Positions 44,323 to 53,922 of a DNA stretch of 64,000 nt are shown piece by piece. The first letter of the stretch is position 1; every line of letters starts with the position of its first letter. A program made the position numbers and the translations under genes. Under the pieces are notes generated by a model. The model saw only the letters and a list, made by a program, of their open reading frames with translations, ran no database searches and was not told the DNA's origin. The stretch is from Oxalobacter formigenes (lineage in GTDB: Bacteria; Pseudomonadota; Gammaproteobacteria; Burkholderiales; Burkholderiaceae_D): the NCBI RefSeq assembly GCF_027158485.1, contig NZ_JAMKYJ010000003.1; one strand, given 5' to 3'.

Positions 44323-45111
44323 TCAATCCGGTTTTTTGAACGCCGCGTCGACGGCATTCATCATGGCAATGCGCAGGCCCCCTTCTTCCAGCGCTTTCAC
44401 GCCACGGATGGTGATGCCGCCCGGTGAACAGACGTCGTCTTTGAGTTTGCCCGGATGCTGTTTCGTATCCAGTACCATTTTTCCGGAACCGATAACGGTC
44501 TGGCTCGCCAGTTTGTAGGCGATGTCACGTGGCAGGCCGTGATAGACAGCTCCGTCTGCCAGTGCTTCGATGACCATGAAAATCCATGCCGGGCCACAAC
44601 CCGACAAGGTGCCCCCTATGCCCATCAGGTCGCTGGAAAGCTCCTCAACCTCGCCAAGACTCTTGAACAGTTTGCGGGTAAAGATCAACTCTTTCGGTGT
44701 CAAATCGTTTGTCGCCTCGATGATGGTCATACCCGCACCGACCATTGCCGGTGTGTTCGGCATGATGGCACAGATGTGCGTGGACGAGTCGACCAGACGG
44801 CGAAGTCGGCTGTACTGCCAGCCCGCGGCAATGGACAGGAGGGTCTTGCCCTTGAGTGCTTCACGGGATTCGGAAAGAACGCCTTCGACTATTTTCGGTT
44901 TGATGGCCAGGAGAATAATTTCGCTGTTTTCAATCACTTCCTGCACCGAACCGGCTTTCGCCATGCCGCATTCCTTGTTCAGTTTATCCAGCTTGAACGC
45001 ATTGGTGTCATAGGCGACAGTTTCTTCACCCTTCAGAAAGCCTGACTTGACGGCACCCAACAGAATGGCCGATGCCATATTGCCCATACCGATAAATCCG
45101 AGTTTTTTCAT
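44323..45111 (-). CDS. proC: pyrroline-5-carboxylate reductase
   Basis: The product has 262 residues. It makes proline from pyrroline-5-carboxylate with NAD(P)H. The Rossmann start is LGFIGMGNMASAILLG. Later markers are IKPKIV, the MPNTPAMVGAGMT segment, and the C-terminal signature region DDVCSPGGITIRGVKALEEG. It is a single gene with its own terminator. Confidence 0.97.
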   Translation of the reverse strand: MKKLGFIGMGNMASAILLGAVKSGFLKGEETVAYDTNAFKLDKLNKECGMAKAGSVQEVIENSEIILLAIKPKIVEGVLSESREALKGKTLLSIAAGWQYSRLRRLVDSSTHICAIMPNTPAMVGAGMTIIEATNDLTPKELIFTRKLFKSLGEVEELSSDLMGIGGTLSGCGPAWIFMVIEALADGAVYHGLPRDIAYKLASQTVIGSGKMVLDTKQHPGKLKDDVCSPGGITIRGVKALEEGGLRIAMMNAVDAAFKKPD

Positions 45112-45392
45112 AACGCCTCCTACAAGTCAGGTTTGAATGTCGCGACAGGCACACGACTTCCTCATGAAACCCGTTTCGCTTATTCCTGTTATCGATGAAA
45201 CGGGAGCGTCCATACTTTTGAAAACCGTCTTTCGTCAACAGTCTGACGTTTGGACAGCTACCAATATTGACAATTTCCTTTCATTTTACGTTTACTGTTT
45301 TCATACCGGAACCGCTTTCGTCCAATTCGGTCGTATTTCATGCAGAACGATTGTTTTTTGTCTTTTTTTTTACAATCTTCATGGAGACGAAG

Positions 45393-45542
45393 ATGCTTTA
45401 TACCATTGCCATAATCCTTTTCATACTCTGGCTGCTCGGTCTGGTCACGACGAACGTCTTGGGTGGTTTTGTGCATTTGTTACTGATCGCAGCGGTTGTC
45501 GTGCTGCTGTTCGGCATTCTGTCCGGGAGGCGCTCGTCATAG
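45393..45542 (+). CDS. small membrane protein of the lmo0937 type
   Basis: The product has 49 residues from ATG 45393, with GGAGACGA 6 bases upstream. Two closely packed membrane helices (IAIILFILWLLGLV and LLLIAAVVVLLFGIL) are joined by TTNVLGGFVH, and the protein ends GRRSS. This is the pattern of the lmo0937 family of tiny membrane proteins of unknown role, often linked with envelope stress. A longer upstream frame from 45267 has no start signal. It is divergent from proC. Confidence 0.8.
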   Translation: MLYTIAIILFILWLLGLVTTNVLGGFVHLLLIAAVVVLLFGILSGRRSS

Positions 45543-45691
45543 CGAATTCAGTCCTGACCGGAAAGTGATGAAAGGCTTCAACGCTTTTCCAGCTTCAAAG
45601 TCAGCTGTTTCAGTCTCAAAACACATGACGAATCGTTTTCAATGGAATATAGTGTGACGTTATCTGAACAACTTCATCCGGTGAAAAAGCC

Positions 45692-47308
45692 ATGAATTTT
45701 GACGTCGTCATCGTCGGCAGTGGACTGGCGGGTCTTTCCGTTGCCCTGCGATTGCCCAAAACTTATAAAATCGCGCTGATCTGCAAGCGGACCTTATGGG
45801 AAAGCGCCAGCAATTTCGCACAGGGCGGCATTGCCGCCGTACTGGACCCGGTTCTGGACAGTATTGAAGAACACGTGGCCGATACCATGACAGCCGGCGC
45901 CGGGCTGTGTGATGAAGAAGCGACCCGTTTCATCGTCGAACACGGTGGCGAAGCCGTCGACTGGCTGATCGATCAGGGCGTTCCCTTTTCCAAAGACACA
46001 TCGACCCAGACGGGTTATCACCTGACCCGTGAAGGCGGTCACAGCCAGCGGCGCATCATTCATGCCGCAGACGCCACCGGGCACGTCGTGCAACAGACAC
46101 TGGAAAAGATCATCCGCAGCCGTCCGAACATCCATTTGTTCGAAAATCATTTCGCCGTCGACCTGATCACGTCGGACAAGCTCTATGAAGACAAGCAACC
46201 CCTTGAATGTTACGGCCTCTATGTCCTGAATGAAGAAGAAGGTCTCGTCCATACTTTTGCGGCACGGCATACCGTCCTGGCAACCGGGGGCGCAGGCAAG
46301 GTTTACCTGTATACGACCAATCCGGATACCTCGACCGGCGACGGTGTCGCCATGGCCTGGCGTGCCGGTGCCCGTGTATCGAACATGGAATTCGTCCAGT
46401 TTCATCCGACCTGTCTTTACCATCCCTATGCCAAGTCATTTCTGATTTCCGAATCCGTCCGCGGCGAAGGTGGGCTGCTGAAACTGCCGCCTGATGCGGG
46501 GTCGGAAGGCGGCATGCGTTTCATGCCCGAACACGATCCGAGAGCCGAACTGGCTCCGCGCGATATCGTTGCCCGTTCGATCGACTTCGAGATGAAAAAA
46601 CGCGGTCTGGATTACGTCCATCTGGACATCAGCCATCAGGACCCCCAATTTCTGAAAGAACATTTCCCGACGATTTACGCCCGTTGTCTTGAACTCGGCA
46701 TCGACATCACAAAGGAACCGATTCCCGTCGTCCCGGCAACCCACTTTACCTGTGGCGGCGTCGTGACGGATACGAAGGGACGGACCGATATCAAGAACCT
46801 GTATGCGGTCGGCGAAACGGCTTGTACCGGCCTGCATGGCGCGAACCGTCTTGCCAGCAATTCGCTGCTGGAATGTCTGGTCATCGGGAAGACAGCGGCT
46901 GAACACATCGCCAGTCTTCCGGAAGAACCTTTCCATATCCTGCCTGAATGGGATGAAAGCCGCGTATCGAACGCCAATGAAGAAGTCGTCATTTCGCATA
47001 ACTGGGATGAACTCAGGCGCTTCATGTGGAATTACGTCGGTATCGTCAGGACGACGAAACGTCTGGAACGAGCCCAGCGCCGGATTCAGTTGTTGAAAGA
47101 AGAAATCGACGAATATTACGCCAACTTCATCATCAGCAATAACCTGCTGGAATTGCGCAATCTGGTGGACGTCGCTTCCATGATCGTGGAAAGCGCCCTG
47201 CTCCGGAAAGAAAGCCGCGGGCTTCACTATAATTCGGATTTCCCGACCACTTTCCCGAAAGCGATGCCAACGGTACTGACACCGAACAAAAAACGGGTAC
47301 GTGCCTGA
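45692..47308 (+). CDS. nadB: L-aspartate oxidase NadB
   Basis: The product has 538 residues. It oxidises L-aspartate to iminoaspartate for NAD synthesis and can use fumarate instead of oxygen. The FAD-binding start is DVVIVGSGLAGLSVALRL, then SNFAQGGIAAVLD. The active-site region includes THFTCGGVVTDTKGRTD and GLHGANRLASNSLLE, and a helical C-terminal domain ends the protein. No nadA or nadC gene lies beside it in this window. Confidence 0.97.
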   Translation: MNFDVVIVGSGLAGLSVALRLPKTYKIALICKRTLWESASNFAQGGIAAVLDPVLDSIEEHVADTMTAGAGLCDEEATRFIVEHGGEAVDWLIDQGVPFSKDTSTQTGYHLTREGGHSQRRIIHAADATGHVVQQTLEKIIRSRPNIHLFENHFAVDLITSDKLYEDKQPLECYGLYVLNEEEGLVHTFAARHTVLATGGAGKVYLYTTNPDTSTGDGVAMAWRAGARVSNMEFVQFHPTCLYHPYAKSFLISESVRGEGGLLKLPPDAGSEGGMRFMPEHDPRAELAPRDIVARSIDFEMKKRGLDYVHLDISHQDPQFLKEHFPTIYARCLELGIDITKEPIPVVPATHFTCGGVVTDTKGRTDIKNLYAVGETACTGLHGANRLASNSLLECLVIGKTAAEHIASLPEEPFHILPEWDESRVSNANEEVVISHNWDELRRFMWNYVGIVRTTKRLERAQRRIQLLKEEIDEYYANFIISNNLLELRNLVDVASMIVESALLRKESRGLHYNSDFPTTFPKAMPTVLTPNKKRVRA

Positions 47309-47314
47309 ACCCGT

Positions 47315-48028
47315 TTAAAACGGGAACAGGGGCATAACGGTCCGCTTTTTCGCCAGTTCGGCTTCCCTGTCGATCAGGAACCGGAGCCCCTCGACGATTT
47401 TGGAATTCTTGTTTTCCTTCGCGAAATCGCTGGCGGTATAGCCGCGCTGGTTTTTGATGGTCGGGTCTGCTCCTGCATCGTAGATCAGCTTGACGGCATA
47501 GATATGGCCGCCTCGCGCCGCCATCATCATGGGCGTTGTGGCATTGGGCGACACGGCATCGACGAACGCATCCTTGTCCAGAAGCATTTTGACGATTTTC
47601 TCATTGCCGTTGGCAGCGGCGTAATGAAGTGGCGACCAGCCATCCTTGTTGACCTTCGCGCCATGATCCAGCAAAGCCTTCACCGCTTTTTCGTTGCCAT
47701 TGAACGCGGCGATCATCAGAGCGTTATCCCCGTTGAACGCCTCTGTATCCAGTTTCGTTCTTTTGTCCGCCAGTAAAATTTCCATCACATCCAGCGAATT
47801 TTCACGCATCGCCATGATGAGAGGCGTATCGCCTCTTTCCTGTTCCTGCGTATTGGGATCGAACCCTTTGGCAAGCATTTCTTTTACCGCTCCTACCCGA
47901 TCATTTTTCACTGCAATGAAAAAATCCTTGACGGTATCGGCCGATGCTGTAGAAAAAACAAACAGGCTCATGCAAACGAGTGCCAGGAAACGGCATTTAT
48001 TGGCGACAGAAGTAAAAAATTGGCTCAT
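47315..48028 (-). CDS. secreted ankyrin-repeat protein
   Basis: The product has 237 residues from ATG 48028. A signal peptide (FLALVCMSLFVFSTASA) is followed by about five ankyrin repeats between residues 30 and 205, including GDTPLIMAMRENSLDVMEIL, GDNALMIAAFNGNEKAVKAL and WSPLHYAAANGNEKIVKMLL. Such proteins bind other proteins; a periplasmic role is inferred. It converges on nadB with 6 bases between the stops, and a short CCCGTTT/AAACGGG hairpin lies there. Confidence 0.9.
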   Translation of the reverse strand: MSQFFTSVANKCRFLALVCMSLFVFSTASADTVKDFFIAVKNDRVGAVKEMLAKGFDPNTQEQERGDTPLIMAMRENSLDVMEILLADKRTKLDTEAFNGDNALMIAAFNGNEKAVKALLDHGAKVNKDGWSPLHYAAANGNEKIVKMLLDKDAFVDAVSPNATTPMMMAARGGHIYAVKLIYDAGADPTIKNQRGYTASDFAKENKNSKIVEGLRFLIDREAELAKKRTVMPLFPF

Positions 48029-48480
48029 TCTCGAACACGAATTGGATGGGGAAAACGCCATAAGGCGACCTTGCGATGAGTATTATCCGGACATTTTTGC
48101 GGGTGTCCAGCCCCGACATGCGGCAAAGAGCGACTTTCATTCCTGTCACTCCCATATTGTCCGGTTAACGTCCCCATAGAACAACGCAGTACCTTTGCGT
48201 AACATGTCGCGAATTCGACAGACAAGAAGAAAATTCGTTCATCTCCCCATCCAAAGATACTCCCTGAAAAAACGCAAGGGAATCTCTGTTACGGCCAGCA
48301 ACAGTACCCGTTGGCATATCGGCCAGATTCCTGTCGCTTTCAGGAATGGAAAATAAAATATTTACGGAGAGTAAATAAAAAACAAATCTCCAATTCACTT
48401 TGCAAGCCTGAATGCGGATTCATCCATAAAGGTTTCAAGCAGCTGTTTTTGCTTGCATTTTTACGAGTTTTTTCAAACAG
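48029..48480. other. non-coding region upstream of the ankyrin gene
   Basis: About 450 bp with no supported gene. Short minus-strand frames that extend the ankyrin frame or run from 48398 lack start signals. The promoter for the ankyrin gene should lie within the first 150 bp. Confidence 0.4.
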
Positions 48481-48490
48481 AACCGGTTGG

Positions 48491-48585
48491 ATAGTTATGC
48501 TTATTTATACATATGATCATGATGAATAGTTATGTTTATTTTCACATATGTAAAAAAAGAATAGTTATGCTTATTATTTCATATG
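48491..48585 (+). repeat. three 25-bp direct repeats at exact 35-bp spacing
   Basis: Copies start at 48491, 48526 and 48561. Each begins ATAGTTATG(C/T)TTATT, has 4-5 variable bases and ends CATATG. The 10 bases between copies are not conserved. The stretch is very AT-rich. Exact phasing suggests binding sites on a regular helical face rather than coding sequence, although a 75-codon frame happens to cross it. Function is unknown. Confidence 0.85.
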
Positions 48586-48812
48586 ACTGCATAAAAACAA
48601 GAGAAGGAACAGATATTCGCGGTGTTTTCAGGAAATATGAAACTGAAGAAATACGCATGCGGCAAGGAAGAAAAGCGGATGAACATCTTTCCGGCAAAGC
48701 CGAAAAAAGAATGTATCACAGGGGGAAAAACGGAAATTGAGGAGGGAAAAAGAAGAAACCGGAAGGGAAAATCTGGGAGATCGCCTGGCAATCTCCCATT
48801 GAGCATCGGATA

Positions 48813-48893
48813 TTAAACCGCCTGGATCCAGAGGGTTGTAACAACAATACCGGCGATAACGATAACCAAAGATCTCAATACCATGTTATTCAT
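48813..48893 (-). CDS. candidate 26-residue membrane peptide
   Basis: The frame runs from ATG 48893 to TAA 48815-48813. AAGGTAAAG lies 3-11 bases before the ATG, a usable ribosome site. The product starts MNNMVLRSLVIVIAGIVV and ends TTLWIQAV, one membrane helix of about 20 residues with a basic residue near the N-terminus. A hairpin GGGAGAT / ATCTCCC (48774-48798) follows. The size is like known small membrane partners (CydX or KdpF class), but I see no specific match. Confidence 0.55.
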   Translation of the reverse strand: MNNMVLRSLVIVIAGIVVTTLWIQAV

Positions 48894-49117
48894 GACTTTA
48901 CCTTACGCTTTCTATTAATGAGTGAGAGAAATGCACCTCTTTAACTATCGGTCTATTTTATGTAACCAGTACCGTTGGTGCTCACGTTATTAAGGATTCT
49001 ACTCTTCTTTTTTTAAAAGTCATATCGCTTTTTAAAATAAAAAGTAATAAGAATAAAACAAAAAGTTATTTGCCTTTTTGTTTTTTTGCGAGATCAGGTT
49101 TTGAAAGCAGGATTTAA

Positions 49118-49912
49118 TCAGGAAGAAACGGCATTATTTTCAATACCGAATAATCTGAAATAGTTTTCGGAAGTGTGGCGTGCAATACGCTCAACCGGCA
49201 TGCCCTTCAGCATGGCCAGCTGTTTGGCCACTTCGATGACATAAGCCGGTTCGTTGGTCTTGCCGCGATAGGCCTGCGGCGAAAGGTAAGGTGAATCGGT
49301 TTCGATCAGAATCCGGTCGAGCGGAATAAGGCGGGCAACCGATCTCAGGTCTTTGGAGCCGGGGTACGTCAGGACACCGGAAAAAGAAATGTAAAAGCCC
49401 ATATCCAGTGCCGCTCTGGCAATTTTTCCGGACTCGGAAAAACAGTGCATGATGCCACCGAAACCGCCTTTGTCCAGTCCTGCACCTTCTTCACGAAGCA
49501 TCTGGATCGTATCGTCCGCTGCCTTGCGGGTATGGATGATCAATGGTTTGCCACAGGCACGGGAAGCGGCGATATGCGTGCGAAACCGGTCCATCTGCCA
49601 TTTCTGGCGGGGTTCGACGTGGTGATAGTCGAGGCCGGTTTCACCGATAGCGACGATCTTCGGATGCATGGACAATTTGACGAGGGTTTCGACGTCGGGC
49701 TCTTTAACGTTTTTCGGCCCCGGATGGACACCGACAGTCCCGTGAAGATGCTCATGCTTTTCCGCCAAAGCTTTTACCTGCGGAAAGTCTTCCAGACTGA
49801 TCGTGACGCACAGGGCGTGACTGACCTTGTTTGCAGCCATGTTGCGCAAGACTTCATCCTGACGGTTTTTCAGGTCACGAAGATGAATATGGCAATGGGA
49901 ATCGATATACAT
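49118..49912 (-). CDS. TatD-family DNase (YcfH type)
   Basis: The product has 264 residues. Metal ligands lie in YIDSHCHIHL (HxH), AIGETGLDYHH, LIIHTRKAAD, IMHCFSES and ILIETDSPYLSPQ. It closely follows the YcfH branch, which sits beside holB in many proteobacteria, and differs from the TatD protein at 36392. It starts 56 bases after holB in the run mltG-tmk-holB-tatD. No PilZ-domain gene lies between holB and tatD, as is seen in some relatives. Confidence 0.95.
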   Translation of the reverse strand: MYIDSHCHIHLRDLKNRQDEVLRNMAANKVSHALCVTISLEDFPQVKALAEKHEHLHGTVGVHPGPKNVKEPDVETLVKLSMHPKIVAIGETGLDYHHVEPRQKWQMDRFRTHIAASRACGKPLIIHTRKAADDTIQMLREEGAGLDKGGFGGIMHCFSESGKIARAALDMGFYISFSGVLTYPGSKDLRSVARLIPLDRILIETDSPYLSPQAYRGKTNEPAYVIEVAKQLAMLKGMPVERIARHTSENYFRLFGIENNAVSS

Positions 49913-49968
49913 GGTGCAAATGAAATCTTTAAACGGATTGAAGGCCGGTATTGTACCGAATTTGAGCC

Positions 49969-51036
49969 TTATTTGCTCGCGGATGGCGAAAATATTTTCC
50001 TGTAGTCGAGCAGCATGTCTTCCAGAACCAGTCTGGGAACGAGCGGATGGTCAGCGACGCGCTTGCGGTCGTTGACCGTTTTCAGGACTTTCAAAAGCCT
50101 GTCCATATCGACACGGTCTGCCATGCCGGAAAGCTCCTGGCGATATCGCGGATAATAGCGTTCCCTGCCCGTCAAACGAATCGAGAGCAAATCGTACAGC
50201 CAGCGCTGGTGCCATGTGATCAGGTCGGAGAGCGGCACTTTCTGAAGTTTTTCGGCTGTCCTGAGCAATCCTGAATCGTCAGGCGCCGCCAGTTCGGCGA
50301 GAAACAGGGTCATTTCTTCCCTGCTGCCGCTTCGGGATTCTTCCAGAGCCGTGACAGGCGCACCACCCTGTTCCGCCAGCCAGCTTTCAGCCTCATCCAC
50401 TCCCTGCTCTTTCAGCCAGCCGATGGCCATTGATGTTTCCGGCATCGGAAACGCCAGCTTGGAACATCGGGAAAGAATGGTCGGCAAGAGCGCGTCCAGA
50501 TGATTGGTCGTCAAAATGAACAATGTATTGGCGGGCGGTTCTTCCAGCATTTTCAAAAGCGAGTTGGACGACTCGGTCGTCATCGCCTCGGCAGGATAGA
50601 CGGACACGACCCGCAAGCCGCCACGATGCGTGGAGATATTGATGAAATCGGCCAGCGACCGGATTCGTTCGATACCGATTTTTTTAGAGGGTTCTCTGGT
50701 TTTCTTATCAGACGCGCCACTGTCGTCATCCGTTTTTTTGTCCGGATCGTCCAGTCCTTTGGCGATTTCCAGTGTTTCAGGCAGGATCTGCCGGAAGTCC
50801 GGATGGGAATTCTGGTCGAACCAGTGACAAGACTGGCACCCCCCGCAGGCATTTCCATCAGGCTGCCGGTTTTCGCACAATCTGGCTTTCGCAAACGATT
50901 CGGCAAAGGATTCGACACCCGTTCCGGCTGGCCCGTAAAACAGGAGCGCGTGCGGCAACTTCGATTCCAGCCGGACGAGATATTCCCAATTTTTGCGATG
51001 CCAGGGATAAAGTGAATTTTCCAGTGGAGAAACCAA
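49969..51036 (-). CDS. holB: DNA polymerase III delta-prime subunit
   Basis: The product has 355 residues. It is part of the clamp loader. The N-terminal AAA+ domain has the degenerate P-loop GPAGTGVESFAESFA, as expected of delta-prime, and a zinc module CENRQPDGNACGGCQSC. Sensor-type residues are in SSNSLLKMLEEPPANTLFIL and TILSRCSKL. An acidic insert near residues 95-112 (DDPDKKTDDDSGASDKKT) is unusual and looks like a flexible loop. It follows tmk by 52 bases. Confidence 0.95.
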   Translation of the reverse strand: MVSPLENSLYPWHRKNWEYLVRLESKLPHALLFYGPAGTGVESFAESFAKARLCENRQPDGNACGGCQSCHWFDQNSHPDFRQILPETLEIAKGLDDPDKKTDDDSGASDKKTREPSKKIGIERIRSLADFINISTHRGGLRVVSVYPAEAMTTESSNSLLKMLEEPPANTLFILTTNHLDALLPTILSRCSKLAFPMPETSMAIGWLKEQGVDEAESWLAEQGGAPVTALEESRSGSREEMTLFLAELAAPDDSGLLRTAEKLQKVPLSDLITWHQRWLYDLLSIRLTGRERYYPRYRQELSGMADRVDMDRLLKVLKTVNDRKRVADHPLVPRLVLEDMLLDYRKIFSPSASK

Positions 51037-51088
51037 TGTCTGTTATTCCATCAAAAAAAGGTGAATGAACAAGCCGATGAAACAGGGC

Positions 51089-51718
51089 TCAGCCCAGCTC
51101 CCCGATCAATCCCTTTATTGTCTCACGAATGGCTTCGATGCTGCGGGAACTGTCGATGACCCTGAAACGGTCGGGAAATTCTTTTGCACGGCGCAGATAT
51201 TCGTCACGCACCCGGTTGAAGAATCCGGATTTTTCCCGTTCGAACTTGTCGGGTGAACGGGCAGCCTCGAGCCTCGCTTGTGCCACTTCCGGCGAAACGT
51301 CGAAAAGCAGCGTCAGATCAGGTTGCAAATGCGGGTGTACCCATTCTTCCAGCTGGCGCATCTTGTGAAGGTCAAGCCCTCTTCCGCCTCCCTGATAGGC
51401 AAAGGAAGCGTCGGTAAAGCGGTCTGAAATGACCCAATCGCCACGTTGCAGAGCGGGTTCGATCACTTCGGCGATATGTTCCCGGCGGGCGGCAAACATC
51501 AAAAGCGCTTCCGTTTCAAGGTTCATTTTATCGTGAAGCAGCATCTCCCTCAGTTTTTCCCCGAGAACGGTTCCGCCCGGTTCACGGGTGACGACAACCT
51601 GCCGGTTGTCTGCCCGCAAAAGATCGGTCACGAATTGGATGTGGGTGGATTTTCCGGCACCGTCGATTCCTTCGAAAGTGATGAAACGGCCGGAATGGTT
51701 TTTTTGTTCCATATTCAT
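51089..51718 (-). CDS. tmk: thymidylate kinase
   Basis: The product has 209 residues. It phosphorylates dTMP to dTDP. The P-loop is FEGIDGAGKSTHI, the DR motif is VTREPGGT, and the lid region is DRFTDASFAYQGGGRG. Its ATG overlaps the mltG stop by 4 bases, so translation is probably coupled. It lies in mltG-tmk-holB-tatD. Confidence 0.98.
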   Translation of the reverse strand: MNMEQKNHSGRFITFEGIDGAGKSTHIQFVTDLLRADNRQVVVTREPGGTVLGEKLREMLLHDKMNLETEALLMFAARREHIAEVIEPALQRGDWVISDRFTDASFAYQGGGRGLDLHKMRQLEEWVHPHLQPDLTLLFDVSPEVAQARLEAARSPDKFEREKSGFFNRVRDEYLRRAKEFPDRFRVIDSSRSIEAIRETIKGLIGELG

Positions 51719-52740
51719 TTTTTCTTCAGAATGAAATCCCTGACGGCCTGATTATGGTCGTCAAGGTTACTGGAAAACTGGCTGGTTCCATCGCCACGCG
51801 CCACAAAATAAAGGGCATCGGTGGAAGCCGGATTGAATGCCGCTTCCAGCGCCTCTTCTCCCGGCATAGCAATCGGAGTCGGCGGCATGCCATAGCGGGT
51901 GTAGGTATTATACGGCGTATCCCTCAGCAAATCGGCCTTGCGGATTTTTCCCCGATAACCGTGTCCCATGCCGTAAATGACCGTCGGGTCTGTCTGAAGT
52001 TTCATGCCGATACGCAAACGGTTCAGAAATACCCCGGCAATCATTTCCCTATCGTCTGGATCGGCCGTTTCCTTTTCGATCAGCGACGCCATAATCAGGG
52101 CATCATACGGCGTTTTATAGGGCAGCCTCAGGTCACGATTCGCCCACAGGGCATTTAACCGTGCCATTTGCGCATCGTAGGCACGGCGATAGACCTGCAT
52201 GTCGCTCGCCCCTTTTTTGAACATATAAGTATCCGGATAAAACAGGCCTTCCCCGCTGTGATGACGAACACCCAGTTTTTTGAGGATTTCCGCATCCGAC
52301 AAACCGACTGTATCGTGTTTCAAGGTTTCAGCTTTTGCGATAACACGGCGCATCTGTCTGAAATTGAAGCCTTCGATGATGGTGACTGACTCCAGCGCGA
52401 AAATGCCCCTCGTGATTTTTTGCAGCAGTCTGACTGGCGTTTCACCCGCTTTCAGCTCATAAGGCCCTGCCAGCAGGTTTGAACTATTGCCGGTCAGGCG
52501 GATGAGCATGGAAAACAGGGTATCATTCAAGGAAACGTCCTGCCCGTTTAACTGGGCGGTCACGCTTTTGGCCGAGCCGCCTTTTGCAATTTCAAACGGG
52601 ACGGGCTTACCCTGCGTAAAAACAGGCGAATAAGCCCAGTGTGCGCAAAAGGAAACCAGTAAAACGAAAATGCCGAACACGCATCCCGCGACGATACATG
52701 TTCTTTTTTTAAGAAGACGACTTTTTGAAATAAAATTCAT
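51715..52740 (-). CDS. mltG: endolytic murein transglycosylase MltG
   Basis: The product has 341 residues. An N-terminal membrane anchor (TCIVAGCVFGIFVLLVSFCA) leads to a LysM-like subdomain and the YceG catalytic domain with LIEKETADPDDREMIAGVFL, which holds the catalytic Glu, then LQTDPTVIYGMG and YTRYGMPPTPIAMPG. The enzyme cuts nascent glycan strands and sets their length at the inner membrane. It heads the run with tmk and holB and is divergent from ygfZ. Confidence 0.97.
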   Translation of the reverse strand: MNFISKSRLLKKRTCIVAGCVFGIFVLLVSFCAHWAYSPVFTQGKPVPFEIAKGGSAKSVTAQLNGQDVSLNDTLFSMLIRLTGNSSNLLAGPYELKAGETPVRLLQKITRGIFALESVTIIEGFNFRQMRRVIAKAETLKHDTVGLSDAEILKKLGVRHHSGEGLFYPDTYMFKKGASDMQVYRRAYDAQMARLNALWANRDLRLPYKTPYDALIMASLIEKETADPDDREMIAGVFLNRLRIGMKLQTDPTVIYGMGHGYRGKIRKADLLRDTPYNTYTRYGMPPTPIAMPGEEALEAAFNPASTDALYFVARGDGTSQFSSNLDDHNQAVRDFILKKK

Positions 52741-52835
52741 CGAAACAACGGCAGTTTGTCCCTTGCCATAAACCTGACGAAAAAAAAAGACTATACTCGA
52801 CTTGAACCAATCCGGAAACAGTTTTATTTTAATCC

Positions 52836-53837
52836 ATGAATTCTATCGCACTCCCTCATTCCTGTTCATCCACCACGCTTGAATCAGGTCATGTCGTTTT
52901 GCTCAAACAGACTGGCCTCCTTGCCCTTGAAGGGGAAGATGCCGTTTCTTTCATTCACGGCCAGCTTTCCAACGATATCGAACATCTGGGAAGCAGTCAG
53001 GCGCGTCTGGCCGCGTACTGCAATCCTCAGGGCCGCATGCTAGCCCTTTTCCATGCATGGAAATCTTCCGGGAAAGTCTGGCTGACTGTCCCTCTCGACA
53101 TTCTGCCTGCCTTGCAAAAACGCCTGCAAATGTACGTTTTGCGGGCGAAAGTGACGCTCTCTGACGAAAGCGGCAATATGGCCATCCTTGGCATTGGGGG
53201 TGAAAAAGGCGGCGAAGCCCTGTCGAAATGGTTTGAAACACTGCCATCCGAACCTTTCGGCAAAACCGAAAACGAATTTGGGGTACTGGTGCGCGTTGCC
53301 GATGCATTCGGTTTTCCACGTTATCTTTTGACGATTGCCGAAAAACGCTTGCAGGTTGTTGAAAGCGAATTGTCGTCCACACTTTCCGTATGTGATGAAA
53401 GCGGCTGGACGATGGGCGACATCAAGGCAGGCGTGCCCCAAATCACGCTGCCCGTTCAGGACAGGTTCATCCCGCAAATGGTCAATCTGGAACAGGCCGG
53501 CGGCCTGTCTTTCAAAAAAGGCTGTTATCCTGGACAGGAAGTGATTGCCCGAAGCCAGTACAAGGGAACGGTCAAACGGCGGATGTTTCACGGGATGGTC
53601 GAACTGCCTTTCGAGGATAATCCCCCCATTGACGTCAACATGACGGCCGGGGCGAACATCGTCGATTCCGATGGACAAGTTTGCGGAACAATCGTCTCTT
53701 CTGCCCGCAGGGACAACAACCGGGTCGATTTTCTGGCAGTCGTACAAACCGAGGCGATCGGCAGTCAGGCTCTCCATGTCGAAAAAGCGGACGGCCCCCT
53801 GATCACATGGATTCCGCTGCCCTACTCCCTGCCGTAA
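52836..53837 (+). CDS. ygfZ: YgfZ folate-binding iron-sulfur repair protein
   Basis: The product has 333 residues. YgfZ supports repair or assembly of certain Fe-S enzymes with tetrahydrofolate. The fold resembles GcvT. The family signature K-G-C-Y-P-G-Q-E-V is present as FKKGCYPGQEVIARSQY near residue 225, with the essential Cys. The N-terminal part has FIHGQLSNDIEHLG. It is divergent from mltG with 95 bases between. No strong ribosome site is visible before the ATG. Confidence 0.96.
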   Translation: MNSIALPHSCSSTTLESGHVVLLKQTGLLALEGEDAVSFIHGQLSNDIEHLGSSQARLAAYCNPQGRMLALFHAWKSSGKVWLTVPLDILPALQKRLQMYVLRAKVTLSDESGNMAILGIGGEKGGEALSKWFETLPSEPFGKTENEFGVLVRVADAFGFPRYLLTIAEKRLQVVESELSSTLSVCDESGWTMGDIKAGVPQITLPVQDRFIPQMVNLEQAGGLSFKKGCYPGQEVIARSQYKGTVKRRMFHGMVELPFEDNPPIDVNMTAGANIVDSDGQVCGTIVSSARRDNNRVDFLAVVQTEAIGSQALHVEKADGPLITWIPLPYSLP

Positions 53838-53841
53838 CAAC

Positions 53842-53885
53842 AAAAAAGATGGATTTGAAGTTTCAGGCGAAATTTCAAATCCATC
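53842..53885 (-). terminator. terminator of thiD
   Basis: GATGGATTTGAA (53848-53859) pairs with TTCAAATCCATC (53874-53885). On the minus strand six T residues follow. It is 37 bases past the thiD stop and may also end ygfZ on the plus strand. Confidence 0.8.
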
Positions 53886-53922
53886 CTGTAACTGACTGAT
53901 CAATAAATATATTTAACCTGAT

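Noticed and set aside
48491..48585. CRISPR array
   Set aside because: Only three imperfect repeats with 10-base spacers and no cas gene; the spacing is too short for known arrays.
48513..48740. 75-codon plus-strand frame crossing the 35-bp repeats
   Set aside because: No start signal. The translation changes from aromatic-rich to Lys/Arg/Glu-rich purely with local base composition.
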